DNA from: Coffea arabica | Lineage: Eukaryota > Streptophyta > Magnoliopsida > Gentianales > Rubiaceae | Assembly: GCF_036785885.1 (NCBI RefSeq) | Contig: NC_092326.1 | Coordinates: forward strand, 42,680,287 to 42,744,286 | DNA length: 64,000 bases | Reading direction: 5' to 3' | Shown here: one piece after another, positions 21,957-34,926 of the stretch | Layout of the letters: each line of letters begins with the position of its first letter | Position numbering within the stretch: position 1 is the first letter of the stretch | Position numbers and translations under genes: made by a program | The notes under the pieces: model-generated | Database searches by the model: none | Seen by the model: only the letters and a program-made list of their open reading frames with translations | What the model was told of the DNA's origin: nothing

Positions 21957-23360
21957 CTAGACTGTCTCAGGCTTCCTTCCTCCATAGCCATTTAGTCCAT
22001 TTGTCCCATTGGTGCCGTGGGACGACTTCAACTTGTCAGCACCTGCAGATCTCTTGCTCCTCTTCAGGAACCATACAATTACTTCCAAGAGAAGGGCAAG
22101 AGATGCCAGGGTCACCAAGATGCCAATGTATGCTCTTTTCCATTTCTTCTCCGGGCTCAGGATATCCAATCCTTTGAAAATGTTGGCGATGCTGATGCCG
22201 AGAATTCCGTATCCGACCAGGTAGTGGTAGCAATTCCAGTAGCTTCTCCACTTGTGATCCTTCTTCGGCCTTATAAGCAAAGCACTCGCCTGAACCAATG
22301 CCAGGGTAAAGAGAGCAATGCCAAGGCCCCTGTGGACTGCGTACGTGATTCCTGGAGACTGGCTCCCCAGGCGGAGCCCAGTACCAAATCCGGCCACGCC
22401 AAGGATGAAGGCCGATAATTGGCAGGTAACATGAAGGTAAAACCAAGCAGGGTCCGCCAAAGGAAATTCCTTAACGTATCTTGCGATTATAGCCCCCAGA
22501 GGCATCAGAATTCCCCAACTCACCGCGTTCAGCACCCCATGAATCTGAAACATATCAAAAAGCGGATTGGGTCAGCAATATCATGATTAACTTTTTCTTT
22601 ACAAATAACATGTTAAATAGATTCAAGGAATGTCTATCTATCTACAAGTCTTTATATTTTTTTTTTGGGGGGAAAGTAAAGATATATAATCACGAACTCA
22701 AGAAAGAAAGGGAAAAACGATTCAAAGACTTGCATTCTTAGCCTTGAGTTTTGAACTTGAGGCTCCTGCTGTGGTCTTAGATTCTCCAGAAAGTAGGTTG
22801 AGAGTGCCCATGGATTGGACATTAGGACCAGTGGTGGGATGCATTCCAGGGCTGTCGTTTGAGAGTGGACCTTCTTGCCACACCTGGTTCAGAGTAGAGC
22901 TGGAATTCTGCAGCTTCAAGGTAGCATAAACGATCATCTCGTTATTCGAATAAGTAGCAGATAAATCCGAAACTGGGAAGCTCAAATCTCCTTCTTGTAA
23001 TCCCGTCTGGTAACTTTTTATAGGCGAAGTGTAGGCTCTCATGGTTCCATCAGATTTCTGGAAAGCCACGAGTGCTTGTGATCCCACCATCCCTTGAGAA
23101 GTTGGATTAATAGCCCAAGAAACCCATCTTGATGATGATGTTCCCAAGCGCCTAAACGCGATCTCAAGACTCTGGGAAGATGGGCTGTACGTCCAATGAA
23201 GATAGGAGTTCAAATATGGAAGATCGCTGCAGGCACTGAAAACTTTATTGCTAGCAAAGTTGTACTTTGAACATGACTGCGCAGAAGTGGACGACATAAA
23301 CAGAGCAAACAGGACGCCAAGAATCACCATGCATCTCATTGTTGCACCCATCTTTGTCAA
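21957..23360 (-). CDS. Cytochrome b561 and DOMON domain protein, copy 2
   Basis: Exons 23360-22734 and 22544-21957 encode 404 residues. Domain order is as in copy 1: signal peptide, DOMON domain with Met91 and His174, then a b561 membrane domain with histidines 211, 247, 280 and 316. Unlike copy 1 it keeps the family residues Trp219 (NAVSWG), Thr264 and Leu266, so it looks like the better conserved duplicate. Exon 1 differs from copy 1 at only about three residues; exon 2 differs at about nine, plus a two-residue indel (DKLKSSHG here, DKWSHG there). The intron has the same GC donor (AAT|GCAAGT). The TATA-like box lies at 23462-23468 and its upstream region has no transposon in it. The role is inferred from the family: plasma-membrane electron transfer, probably ascorbate-linked. 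Confidence 0.94.
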
Positions 23361-23461
23361 TTAGCCTGTTGATCAGAAAGATAATTGGTGCGAGAAATAT
23401 AACTAGTGCTTGCGTTGGAGAGAAGGGAAGATTGAAGGGAAAGACTTGGAAGAGGGAGTCT

Positions 23462-23468
23462 TAATATA
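23462..23468 (-). promoter_or_regulatory. TATA-like box of cytochrome b561 copy 2
   Basis: TATATTA on the minus strand, 102 bp upstream of the start codon, same spacing as in copy 1. Confidence 0.45.
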
Positions 23469-24140
23469 GGAGACTGGTGGGGCAAGAGTAGTTAGGTAGT
23501 TTGGTGAGGGGTTTGCAATTGAAAAGGAAACATGGTTCCAAGTTTTGTTGGAGATGGGGCACCTGTCAAAGATCATCAGAAGTCATTCATATTATATGTA
23601 CTTCAACAAGTATACTTCGATTTATGTTTCAACAAACTGCCCTTTTTTTTTCAACCCTTAATATCTCTAACTTCAACTACAATCGTACTATAAACAACTT
23701 CCTGCTACATTATACTAATGAGGCTTCTCGTAGAATTGATAAAATCCAAACTGGGAAGCAAGGCAAGGCGCATGAAGATTGAAGATTCGAAGAATAGAGA
23801 GATTACCTGAATGAAAACTTCTAAAGTGCAGGGGGCTCGATAGCTGTAATCTTAATGTCGAAGAGGGCTGGATGGCCTCTTATATATAGACTATGGAGCG
23901 CCAATTTCTGTGACCGTGTTGGAAAAGGAAATACTACCAATTTTTAGTCGTTTTAGAATAACCTTCTTCATTCAGATTATGGTAACGTTTATTTTATTTT
24001 ATTTTTCTTCCGCACCGAATCACTCTAAGATTGGGAATGGAATTAAGACTCCTTTTGGTTAGAGATTTAGGTAACCACCTGGAAATGAAATTCTTGTAGG
24101 ACTTGGAAAAACACTGGGCAAAACACAGAACTTATGCTTC

Positions 24141-27100
24141 TTTCTGCAGAGCAGAATGAGATTTGCATGAGGAAACCTTTTTTTTCTCAACATTTCCCTC
24201 TGTATTTGCACACCTCTTTTTTTTTTTAAGAAGACTTGCACATTTTCTCAACATATATATAATGATCGTTGCCTAATGCTTGGGGAGAATTGAAGGTCAA
24301 ACCAAGTAATAATTGTTGCGGAAGAAGAACTGCAACTGTAAAAGAAGTAGGGAGAACAGTTTTACATGGATTGCCTTATTCCCAACAGTCCTAACCACCA
24401 CACTTTGCAGTTTGACTCGGGTGAATCTTGACCCACTAACAGATGAACTAGTAGTAACAACTCTTTCGTAAGACTATCGTCAGATGTAGGATTGTAGTAG
24501 TAAATTGGATTAGGTTTCATGAGATGATAGAGTTCTGCTGCAACACCCATATGACCCGCCCAGCCTGGTCAAACCAAACCCTGGCTGCCTCTGGATGGGG
24601 CCCATGGGGGCATAAACTGAGAGATTTTACTTCGTAAGAACCAACCTAGGCTGCCTATATATATATATATCTACAACTATATTGAAGCAATTCCGAGATT
24701 CAACCTTCACAAATCCCTTTTTTTAAAAATAATTAAAAAAAATTTCCTTGGGTTGAGTTTTGGCCCAAAATACCATCTCCCACCAGCGCATGTTTCCAGG
24801 GGGAGTTTTGGCCCAACTAAGGGTGTCGCTTTGCTCTTGGCCTCTAGGCCCTACTCCTTACCAGGGTTACCGAACAGTAAAATTAAGTAAGAAGAAATTT
24901 GGACTCTATTTTTTTTTTGACTTGTTAATGATGCGACGATATTACTTACATAACGAATCTGTATAAATATATATAGCTCCTTGATCCATGTTGTTACACT
25001 TGGCCCACCCCACATATGATGATGGGAATTGGGAAGGGAGGCTTTTAGTAGCCTAGAACAAATCAGCAAAAAGGGGCATATAAATGGATTTCCTGAGAGC
25101 CTAGAACCTTTTTTTTTTTTTTATGTTGTTTAACTTCTCATTATTCTACTTGCAATTCACCGTGGCGTACACAACCTCAAGGCGCCGCCGTGGTGGATTT
25201 GGACTTGAATTTGAAAACTAAAAAATCAGTACTGTGTGTTTAGAAAATGTTGATTTCAGGTTGGGTCTCTTGAGTTAGGCCTTAATTTGTTCCGTTATAT
25301 TTAGTAATTAGTGCCCTCTGCTACTTTACCTTCTTGTTATTCCTGCAAGCAGCGCAATCTGACGTCTGTCGGACGAGAACTAGCTGCAACTGCAAGCCAC
25401 CAAAAAGATGGTCAAGAAAGTGACAGAACGGTGGCGGCTTAGCTTAGGAAGTCAGAAATGCTGCGTGGTGTTTCTTCAAAATTTATACGCGGCAAATAAT
25501 CACCAGAGCCTTGCATTATTTAACTGTATCCACTCTTTAAATCACTTGCAGCATGTCAAAAACGGGCCAATTGGAGACTCTAATAGGCCGCCCGCAGCAC
25601 AAACCGCCCACATCTAGAAGGTTTCCAGGACTGAGCTCGAATAGAGTTTCAAATCACAACAAGTCCATATCTCATAAGAGAAACAAATAACGATGGAGAA
25701 ACTAACCCATCTGTCAGGTTCTGGCCCATCAAAATTAATCACCGCCAGCAGCCAATTTTGGGCACGTGGCATGGACTGGTGGACCCGCACTACCCTGCCG
25801 CCATTGTACACCCAATGCTTTTTTTCTTCTTTCCTTTCCTTCTTTTCCCTCAATGGATGGACCCAATGCTTTGCTTTGACGATTGCCGCCTCACCGCAGG
25901 CAGAGCAGAGGAGTGGTTGGAATAAATTTGCAAGGTTCAACGAATGGGCCATATTAAATTTTGTTAGCCTTAGCCAGCCCCTAGCAAAGATGACGCACGC
26001 AATAATATGTTGCGTCTCTTTCATACTTTTTTTCTAAACGGTTGTTCACTCCTTGAAGCAAAAATCTCTAAATTATCAGAGAAGGAAAAATGGTTCTTTA
26101 ATCTCTTCTTTGGTGGTGATAATCCCTGGTTCTGTCAAGAAATTCTTTAAGTTGCAAGAGGAGGAGGGAAAGGAAAAAATATACATATATATATATATAT
26201 AATTGCTGCTACTAATGAATGAAAGAAGAAGCTTCGTTTTGGACCAAAAAAAGAATGAAAGAGGCTTCAAGGAAAAGACTTCTGCCTTTGAGCAAGGCAC
26301 AATGCCAATATTCCTTCCCCTTGCAGTTGCTGCCCCCACTTCTGGTATCCAAGGATGAACGAAAGCAAGGAATCGGCGCTTGCATGAGTTTAACAACTTT
26401 TGCTTGGAGATTCTGGGGTGGGTCAGATACTTTTCTTTTTTTTTTTTTGGCGGAGGATATGCCACGACACGATTGCTTTTTCTTTGTTTGTACCAATAGC
26501 TTGTTTAGCTAGAGGATCCGTACGGCAACTTGGGTCTGATTAGTACTAATCATAAGTGTCAGAATGACAAAATTACTAATTCAACACGCCTAGTTTGTTT
26601 ATAGGGAGTATATATTATGGTTGGAGTCGCTCGAACACCACCTTCTATAAGGCATTGTTGTTGAAGTACTTTTGGACCACAATCAGACGCAATCCACCAT
26701 GCCAAGTAGGTCTGGTCTGCTATGTATTTGTATTCATCATGTATTAAGCAGCAATAAGAGAGCACTCTTAAAAGCTCCTATTAATAATAATTGGATTAGT
26801 TGACTCAATATATATATATATATATATATATACATAGAAGAAGAAGAACGTCTGATTGGTCAACCACTTAAACCCCTTTCTAGATGAACCCTCCTGTTTT
26901 TAACGATACAAATAAGTCAACTGCGAATAATGGGCAACGTCTACAAGCAACAAATCGCATCACATATGGGGTTTGTTTTTGACATGAGAAAATTAATTCT
27001 CTGTCATTGAGAACAAGAAAACGTCAACTTGTACGCAGACCCTAAAAACCGCGCAGACTAACCAAAAAAAATTTACTCCAATTTGAATTTGGGTTGGACC

Positions 27101-28116
27101 AAAAAAATTGTGTATTTCTAACTATTTTAGGAAGGGACAGTAGTCGCATGTGCCTTGGCGACCACCAAATTACTTCTAATTGGTGGCGGGAATTTTTTTT
27201 TTTTTTTCCTTAATTGGTTTTCAGGCAACAGGAGAAGATATCTTAAAAAAAAAAAAAAAAAAAGTTTCTTTTAGCATCTTATTATTGTTTCTTGCACACA
27301 ACTTCCTGTTATGACCTGCGTCTGTTCAGGTTCAAGGAATATAATCAAATCAACTACTGTACTACATTAAGAAGCATTAATACAGGAAGCGAAGTTTACA
27401 CCAGACCATTGGACGGAGGACAGGATGTCCTTCCTCTTCATCATTAATTGCACACGTCAATATTGGATGACAAAAGTGACGATTATTTATACTCTGGACA
27501 CTCCAAAAGATTTGACCATGACACATACTGCATCATTAGCAGCAGCAGCAACTTGCAGCTGATAGTGGCTGGTGTGGTCACCCCAAAGAATTAATACATC
27601 ATAGAAAGAATGAGTGTACTTTTTGCAGGAAATAATTTACTATAACTCAGAAACCTCGTCACTCCAACTTTTAAAGGTTAACCCCAACTTACTTTGTACT
27701 ACTACTTTACAAGTGCTTTAATCCACATCCTTAATGCGTGTGTCGGAAAGCTATTGCAATGATCTACACGCTACTGCAATGACTAGAAATAATATGTTTC
27801 GTTATTGAGAATTGGGTTGTTCATCTTCCTTTTCTCGCAATTTTGTTGAACTGAACATTTATCATATTTTTTTGTCCTACCCTACATTTTGATTGCGAGG
27901 ACCTCCCATTCCCCGCCCCGTCAGCTTATTTAAGATTTCTTTTTGCCCCCATGCCATTTAATCACAATGGTCATTAAGAACGTGAATTTCAACTTTATGG
28001 TGTTTCTCATCAATATAATACATTAAAATTTTCAAATAATTTTTATAGTACAATTTTTTCATATACATTATTACAGTAAAATTTTTCAAGAAAAATACTA
28101 CTTATAATAGATAGAT

Positions 28117-28155
<39 letters not shown>

Positions 28156-30794
28156 ACGTGCCGGTCCTCTACAAAGTTGGTAAACAACTAAGCATGCTGT
28201 GTATCATGCAAGGACAACATGGCATCAGAAAATTTCCACGTTTGCCAAATTAATACTACTGGACTGCAACTATTTTGACATTTTTAAGCTGTTTTGGTTT
28301 GGCTAATACTTATTAGTTGGCGACAAGCAATCGGCAGTAGTTATAGGTAGCAAATTTTGGGATTTTGTAATATGTGTTGCTAGCTAGCACTAATTGTTGC
28401 CTAAATATGACCATTCTGAATCTCTAATGTGGCATCATAAATATCGCGAGGACTATCTGTCCCACTTTTTAAGAAAACAACTAAAACATGATGTTTATTT
28501 GTCAATTAATAGTTATTGAATCTTAAGAAAACAAAAAAAAATTAAAACATGATGTTTATGTAGGAAAAATAACAATATAATAAAAAGTGGGATAGAGAGT
28601 GGCACAGAATATGGGACAGAATATCCGTTGCGCATAAATATTCATAATATGCAATAGTGGCTACCACTGAGATTTTTTTTTTAATATTTATTTTTCAATT
28701 ATATCCATCGCTCAGTACATCCATATTTCATGCATGGTAGCTCCCTTCCGAAAAATAAAAAATCAAAAGAGAGATAAATAAATTCACGGTAGCTAGCTAA
28801 GCCTCTGCCTGCCTGCCGCCCGGTAAAACAAATGCCCGCCCATGACCATGAGTGGACCTTGCCCAGAAAATTAATGAGATGGATTTCTTCGAGACTTTGA
28901 AAGTTGAAACTACAAACCTTCTGCGTTGGTTTCTCTTCCAAAACCAAAAGAAGAGGAATTTTGATCCGTACTGTGGAAATTTATAACATCAACACCAGAA
29001 TTTGATCATGACAAATTGAACGCCGCAACGTTACATCGTGCTGCTCCGGCATCGTTGACCATAAATAGAAAATTGGCTAGAAAAAAAGCTACTAGAAGAT
29101 TGCAGACAGAAGCAAACCACCAGACAAAAGGAAAAAAAGGAAGGGAAGAAAATTTCAAACCAAGAACCAAAATAAACCCAGAAGAAGCTGGAAAGAGACT
29201 AATTAATTAGAAAGGGGTAACAAAATCTTGAAAAGAGCAGCATATCTGCTTTTGATTTCTTGATTTGAGATATAGTAGCCGGCCGGAAGTAGTAGGTGAT
29301 GGAGGCGCCGGCCTCTCCAGCCAGCGAGGACGTGTTACGGGGAACGGTTAATGCCTTAAAATGGGTCCATGCAACTGCGCTGTATTAACCGATGCCATCA
29401 TTTTTTCCAAGTAAATTGCTTACCCAATTTGACATATCGAGCCTCTCGTACCAGGTAATCACTTGAACCGATTGCTTGGTTTGGATGGGGATATTAATAG
29501 ATCAGAACCTATTATCATGTGAGTTAACTAATCTGCTACCTATCTCCAAGAAATCAGCATTAATACAAGATAAAAGCGTGCCGAAATCAAAAACAAACTC
29601 TACTTGTACAATGCCAAATACTTGCAGAACATGGCTACGCAAATTGGGCTATATCAGCGATTGATAGCCAGCCTAATTGGTGAACATTTGGCTTCTTTTT
29701 ACTATTATTTTAATCATATAATATTTATTTGTCGAACTATCTAATAAAATAAATGATATGAGCGTAGATAATTTAAAAAAAAATGGAATGAAAATAACAA
29801 AATTTTTTTTTTTTACTCCAAATTGAATTCGACTGACTTCAACTAAATTTTACTTGGGAAGAACCGGACCCTATTTGGTCAGCCTCTGTCAACAGCCAGC
29901 GAGCTGCTGCATGGCGCAAAATGCTTTAGTAGTTGACTGGGGGATCAATTTTCAAAGCCCCTGACACCGTCCGATGAGGATCCAACGAACAACTTCACCA
30001 CAAACCGACCAATCTCCAGACTCTAACCTGGAGGAAAGTTTAAGAACAGGAAGGGATTAGGCATTTATTAACACCACCCGTCCCAGTTGACAGTTGTGAA
30101 CCACTTCCCAAACGCTACTCTCCTCCTACCAAGTGGCCTCTTGTCGTAGCGGCACCCTCCATGCGAATCTGCTTCCGCTGTCACTCTCTCCCGCAACCCA
30201 AAAGAATCGAGAAAAATGAAAAAAAGGGAAAAAGTTTATTCCTTTAAACACTTTATCCCCTGCAGGCCCCTTCAGGCTTCAGGTTGAAAAAATCAGCTCA
30301 GCGGAAAAGAAAACGGGAAAAATAAAATCTGTTCACCAAATTATAAACGTTTTCATTCTTCATTCTCCTCCTCCTTTTTTTTTTTTTTTTTTTTTTTTTT
30401 GGGTTTACTGTCTTATTTTTTTCAGGATACACTGCATCAAGTTCGCATCACATCATTTTCCCTGGTAATTAACCAAAGTGGATAAACAGTACCTAACACC
30501 CATGAGTAACACTTTTTCTTTTTCTTTCATTTTTAAAAAGGGGAAACCTTTGACAGTTATATTTATATCATATTAATCTCAGATCACCTCTGACTAAAAT
30601 CTGTATGTATCTTTTGAATTATGGCTTGCAATCAAATGAATGGTGGAGATTGGCATGAACTCCTACTTATTTATTCTTCACTCAAGTAATTGTAAGGGAG
30701 TGAGACTGACGTTAGTCTCTATCTGCTTGTGAAGCAATTCCATGTCAACCAGAATTTATGTGCACAAATCAATATTCGTTTTCTTAGCCTTCGG
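24141..30794. other. Long intergenic region without recognisable genes
   Basis: About 6.6 kb of AT-rich sequence. Open frames are short, overlap on both strands and have low-complexity composition. Contents I can name are (TA)n microsatellites near 24659, 26186 and 26808-26832, A and T homopolymers, and a 33-base poly-G tract at 28122-28154. I see no exon pattern, tRNA or known transposon end. Confidence 0.55.
28122..28154. repeat. Poly-G tract, 33 bases
   Basis: The longest homopolymer in the window and the longest of four G runs of 15 or more, all on the plus strand. Confidence 0.9.
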
Positions 30795-30808
30795 ATATCA
30801 CTAGTTTG

Positions 30809-31050
30809 TGACCACCGGCCCTCCACCAGGTCCTTAAGGCTTGGTGGGGTGGGAGGCTTTGTGAATCCTTACCTCCTACTAATTGTTACATTATGCGATT
30901 CTCTAAAAAATTCATACAGGTATATAGTGCATTCGTTCGATCCGATGGTGATTTGGTTCAAATTGGTTATCTATTGACCCAGTTGGACTCCCCTTAGAAT
31001 ATGTTCGAGTAGAAGTATGAGTAGACTATTGCTGACTGTCGAAAAAAAAA
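30809..31050 (+). mobile_element. SINE with poly-A tail and 14-bp target duplication
   Basis: A 242 bp unit ending in GAAAAAAAAA is flanked by identical ATATCACTAGTTTG repeats (30795-30808 and 31051-31064). A long target duplication plus a 3' A tail is the mark of LINE-mediated retroposition. GTTCGATCC at about 30933 resembles a pol III B box; an A box is not clear. The exact target duplication suggests a fairly recent insertion. Confidence 0.85.
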
Positions 31051-31064
31051 ATATCACTAGTTTG

Positions 31065-32791
31065 AAATAAAATTGTTTGGATTGCATTTTTTAAAGAATT
31101 TTTAGAAAAAAAATTATTGCAACAATTTTTTTAAAAAATGCGATATATGTGAGGTTAAAAAAGATAATTAAAAGGATTATTCACGAAAAATGAATTTTTT
31201 TTCCTCAAAACATAGCAATTTAAACAAGAAACCATTTACAAGAAAGAAACTGCTCGTGGAATTCCACAATTTCCAAACAAGTTGAAGTCACGATTTTGCC
31301 CCATTTTTTGTATGCAATCCTTTTACTACTAGTAGGAGTACTTTTTTTTTTTTTTTTTTTTTTTTGGTTCATTTTTTTTATGTTTGTCTTCACGGAGCTT
31401 CACAAGGAACAGTCAAGTGAGGGAGCTCCGTTCCTTTTTCATTTCTTTATAAAAATAGTTTATGGTTCTGTGTTGTGTGCTGATATTCTTCTATATCTAA
31501 TACATCATAATAATAATATTTTTGGTGCATGAAAAGATTATGAGGAGGGAAAGAGTTTATCTCATTCTGAAGCCTAAAAGCCGTTTGAATCAAAATTTTG
31601 TTAAAAAAAAAAAAAGAAATACTACTGTACCGCGATATCATATGCATAGTTGGATTTGGAGTTAGAGTTGAGTTTGAATTGTTTAAAAAAGCAATTGAAT
31701 CGATTTCTAGCAAGTTAAATCACGATTTGTGCACTCCTTAAATCTTATCAGATGGTATATTTATAATATAATTTTAATTATTCATTATTATAAAATTTAC
31801 TACAAAAATCAAACTTGAAAAATCGATTGAACTCGATTCAATCAAACTCGAATAGCATAAAGTAGTTCAGAGTATGAACTCCAGCAAATGCACTGCTTAA
31901 AGTCGATTCGACTTAACAGTTAACTCTGCAGTAGTGGCCACTACTGCCGGTGGTAGCCTAGGGGGTAGCAAAGAAACGACGACGTCACCTAGTATCCATG
32001 TCGCCGACGTTCCACTGTTACCATCATTGGCATTTGCTAGGGTCACCTGATCTCTTCCACCCCCGGGAAGCTTTGCCTCACACACTTCTGAGAGTGGGGC
32101 CCCCAGCAGTGGATCACATTCCAGCTGTATGTTCCTTTGTGAGGCCCAATATAACAACACAGCGCCGTGAACTTATCAAATATAATAAATATAACCTTCC
32201 ATCCACCCTTTGCAAGCAAGCAGAGCCCACCAAATGGACCAAACCAGAACCTTCCATCACTCTCAGCACTCAAATTCATCCATATGTAAGGTAAGGTAAG
32301 GTAAGGGGTACCCTCCCTTTTTAATTCGCCAAACCCCCTCCCATCATAGTATTCACTTTACCCTCCTCATCCTCTTGCTAGTCGTCTTCTCCATTATTAC
32401 TATAGCTACGACCACAGTACGAGCCAAACACGCCACTCACACGGATGACTGACTCTTCATTCCACATCCACTCCACTCCAGTCCCGAGGCTCCAGCAAAG
32501 CATATAATTTCCCGGATTATGGAAATTATCTCGCCACCACCACCCACCACCACTCACCACAACCACCGCCACCACCACCCCAAGCAGTTAGTTAGTTAGT
32601 TAGTTCTTTCTGCTATGTGTGTATATGAAGGTTGTTTAGTCTAGATTTTCAGGTGGAAAGCATATTTGTATTTGTTGGTTGGTCATCCAAGGAAACAAAC
32701 CATCAGTAATACGAGGAAACACAACACAGCAGTCTACTCTTCTTCCACTCCTCAGGATTAGAAGCATTAGGATTAGGATTATAGCGATAGG
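31065..32791. other. Intergenic region and promoter side of the ARM gene
   Basis: No gene is supported before 32792. A diverged MITE-like stretch (ttggattgcattttttaaag...) lies at 31077-31180. A TAAGG microsatellite lies at 32287-32306 and TTAG repeats at 32587-32605. The last 200 bases are C-rich and probably hold the promoter and 5' leader. Confidence 0.5.
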
Positions 32792-34926
32792 ATGGTGTCC
32801 GTAGAAGATTCCCATTCCCATACTTACTCTCACTCCATTCCCAATTCCACCTCTCGCTTCCCTCAAACGCCTCAACAACACCATTACTATTACACTCCCC
32901 CGCCCCTCTCTTCTTCTGCTAAACTTCACCGCTCCATGGGCCGTTCCATGCGCACTATTCGCTCCAATTTCTTCCAAATCCATGACGCCTCCCCCGACCA
33001 CCCTTCCCTTCTCTCCCTTCCCCAAATTTCTACCAATGTTTCCGAAAATTTGTCTGACTCCGCCCTCATCGACCTCCGTCTCGGCGAACTCGCCACCAAA
33101 ACTGCCTCCCACACCCCCGCCGGAGGGGTTCGGGATCCCGCCGCCCCGTTCGTAGCTGAGGATTTTACTTACCTTGACATGATTTCCCGTTCCTTCGGCA
33201 GCGACTTGTCCGCCTGCTCCAGCGACATCTCCGGCGAGCTCCACCGACTCGCCACCGTCCCCGATCCTGCCCCCATCTCTGAGCTCCAGCCCCAGGACGA
33301 GCCCGAACCCTGCACTGGCTTTCTCCAGAGGGAAACCTTCTCCACTGAGATTATCGAGAGCATCTCGCCGGAAGACCTTCAGCCCACCGTCAAACTCTGC
33401 GTAGACGGACTCAATTCCTCCTCCGTCGCAGTTCGAAGGTCGGCGGCAGCTAAACTGAGGCTCCTGGCCAAGAACAGGGCCGATAATCGGGCTCTCATTG
33501 GCGAGGCTGGAGCTGTCCCGGCCTTGATACCGCTGCTCCGGTGCTCAGACCCCCTGACGCAGGAGCACGCCGTCACGGCCTTGTTGAATCTTTCCCTCCA
33601 TCAAGATAACAAAGCTCTGATAGCTGACGCTGGAGCTGTAAAATCACTCGTTTATGTGTTGAAAACCGGCACCGAGATCTCGAAACAGAACGCTGCCTGC
33701 GCCCTGCTGAATTTAGCTTTAGTCGACGAGAGTAATAAATTGTCAATAGGCGCATGCGGGGCTATTCCTCCGCTAGTGGCCTTGTTGATAAATGGGTCGA
33801 ACAGAGGGAAGAAAGATGCTTTGACAACTCTCTACAAGCTTTGCTCGGTCAAACTGAACAAGGAGAGGGCGGTGACTGCCGGCGCGGTGAGGCCGCTGGT
33901 GGGTTTGGTCGGAGAGCAAGGGACAGGGTTGGCAGAGAAGGCGATGGTGGTGCTGAGTAGCTTAGCCGGGATTCAAATGGGCCGCGATGCAATTGTGGAG
34001 GAAGGTGGGATTGCTGCCTTTGTGGAGGCTATTGAAGATGGCTCTGATAAGGGGAAGGAATTCGCGGTGTTGACATTATTGCAGCTTTGTGGGGATAGTG
34101 TTCGGAACAGAGGGTTGTTGGTTAGGGAAGGGGGGATCCCTCCCCTTGTGGCGCTGTCTCAGACTGGGACTGCTAAGGCTAAGCACAAGGTGAGGTTTTG
34201 ATCTTCTCTGTGATTGATTGAAGCTTCCGTTTCTCGGCTATTTCTTGTGTTTGCGATCAAATTAAGCTAGTTTCACGTAGTTAGATATCTTTCTGCAGCA
34301 TTCTGTTTAGGGCGTTAGATCGAATGACAGGTGATAACAAGCCAATGTTCCTTCACCTGCAATTTTGAGAATTTGTTGTTGCGGAAATCTTGAACTTAAT
34401 TTGTTTGACTTTTTATCTGAACGTATTGATCCAGCATACTTACTGAACTATTTGGACGCCCGTAATTGGTAGAGTATCTTAACAAGTTGGTTCGAATCAA
34501 GTTTGAAGCCTCTAGTTAAGATATATAATGCTGAGATTTTACAGGGTACCGCTCATTGATCGTTGAATTTATCGTTCATTGATCGTTAAGGTATATAGTG
34601 CTGAGATTTTACAGGGTATCGTTCATTGATCGTTGAATTTATTGTTTTCTGGGTATTTGTACCGAGTATTGATTTTTGTTTACGAGGTTATGAATGCCCT
34701 GTGGGCTATTTAAAATTTGCTTTGCCATGATTTTCCCCATCCCCGTCCTGCTGCCTATGGAAAGGATTAGAGTGATATGTTGCCTTTATATGTTCAATTA
34801 GACTCTCTATTTCTTGACACATGAAATGCCGAACCTTGACGCCATTTTCATCCTCTTTGGCAGGCTGAAAGGCTTCTGGAGTACTTGAGAGAACCAAGAC
34901 AAGAGGCTTCTCCTTCAACCCCGTAG
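32792..34926 (+). CDS. Armadillo-repeat protein (PUB4-like, no U-box)
   Basis: Exon 1 (32792-34189) and exon 2 (34864-34926) encode 486 residues. The donor AAG|GTGAG and acceptor CAG|GCT join AKAKHK to [10 protein letters not shown]. The N-terminal ~190 residues are Ser/Pro/His-rich and probably disordered. From about residue 195 to the end are tandem armadillo repeats; typical repeat phrases are [44 protein letters not shown] and [10 protein letters not shown]. There is no U-box, so although database names often call this group U-box domain-containing protein 4-like, it should not be an E3 ligase by itself. ARM repeats bind protein partners (family knowledge). The INT4-like transporter lies about 4.5 kb downstream on the opposite strand, as for At4g16490 and At4g16480 in Arabidopsis, which supports orthology. 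The substrate or partner is unknown. Confidence 0.93.

Larger units (their letters stand above)
21584..24140. repeat. Duplicated segment, copy 2 (uninterrupted)
   Basis: Matches copy 1 (180-8430) in order and orientation but has neither the solo LTR nor the Helitron: at both points the host sequence is continuous. It therefore shows the ancestral arrangement and dates both insertions after the duplication. A ~45 bp stretch present in copy 1 near 8285 is missing around 24033. Confidence 0.9.

Noticed and set aside
32636-33244. 202-residue Gly-rich minus-strand frame
   Set aside because: It is the antisense shadow of the ARM gene exon 1.
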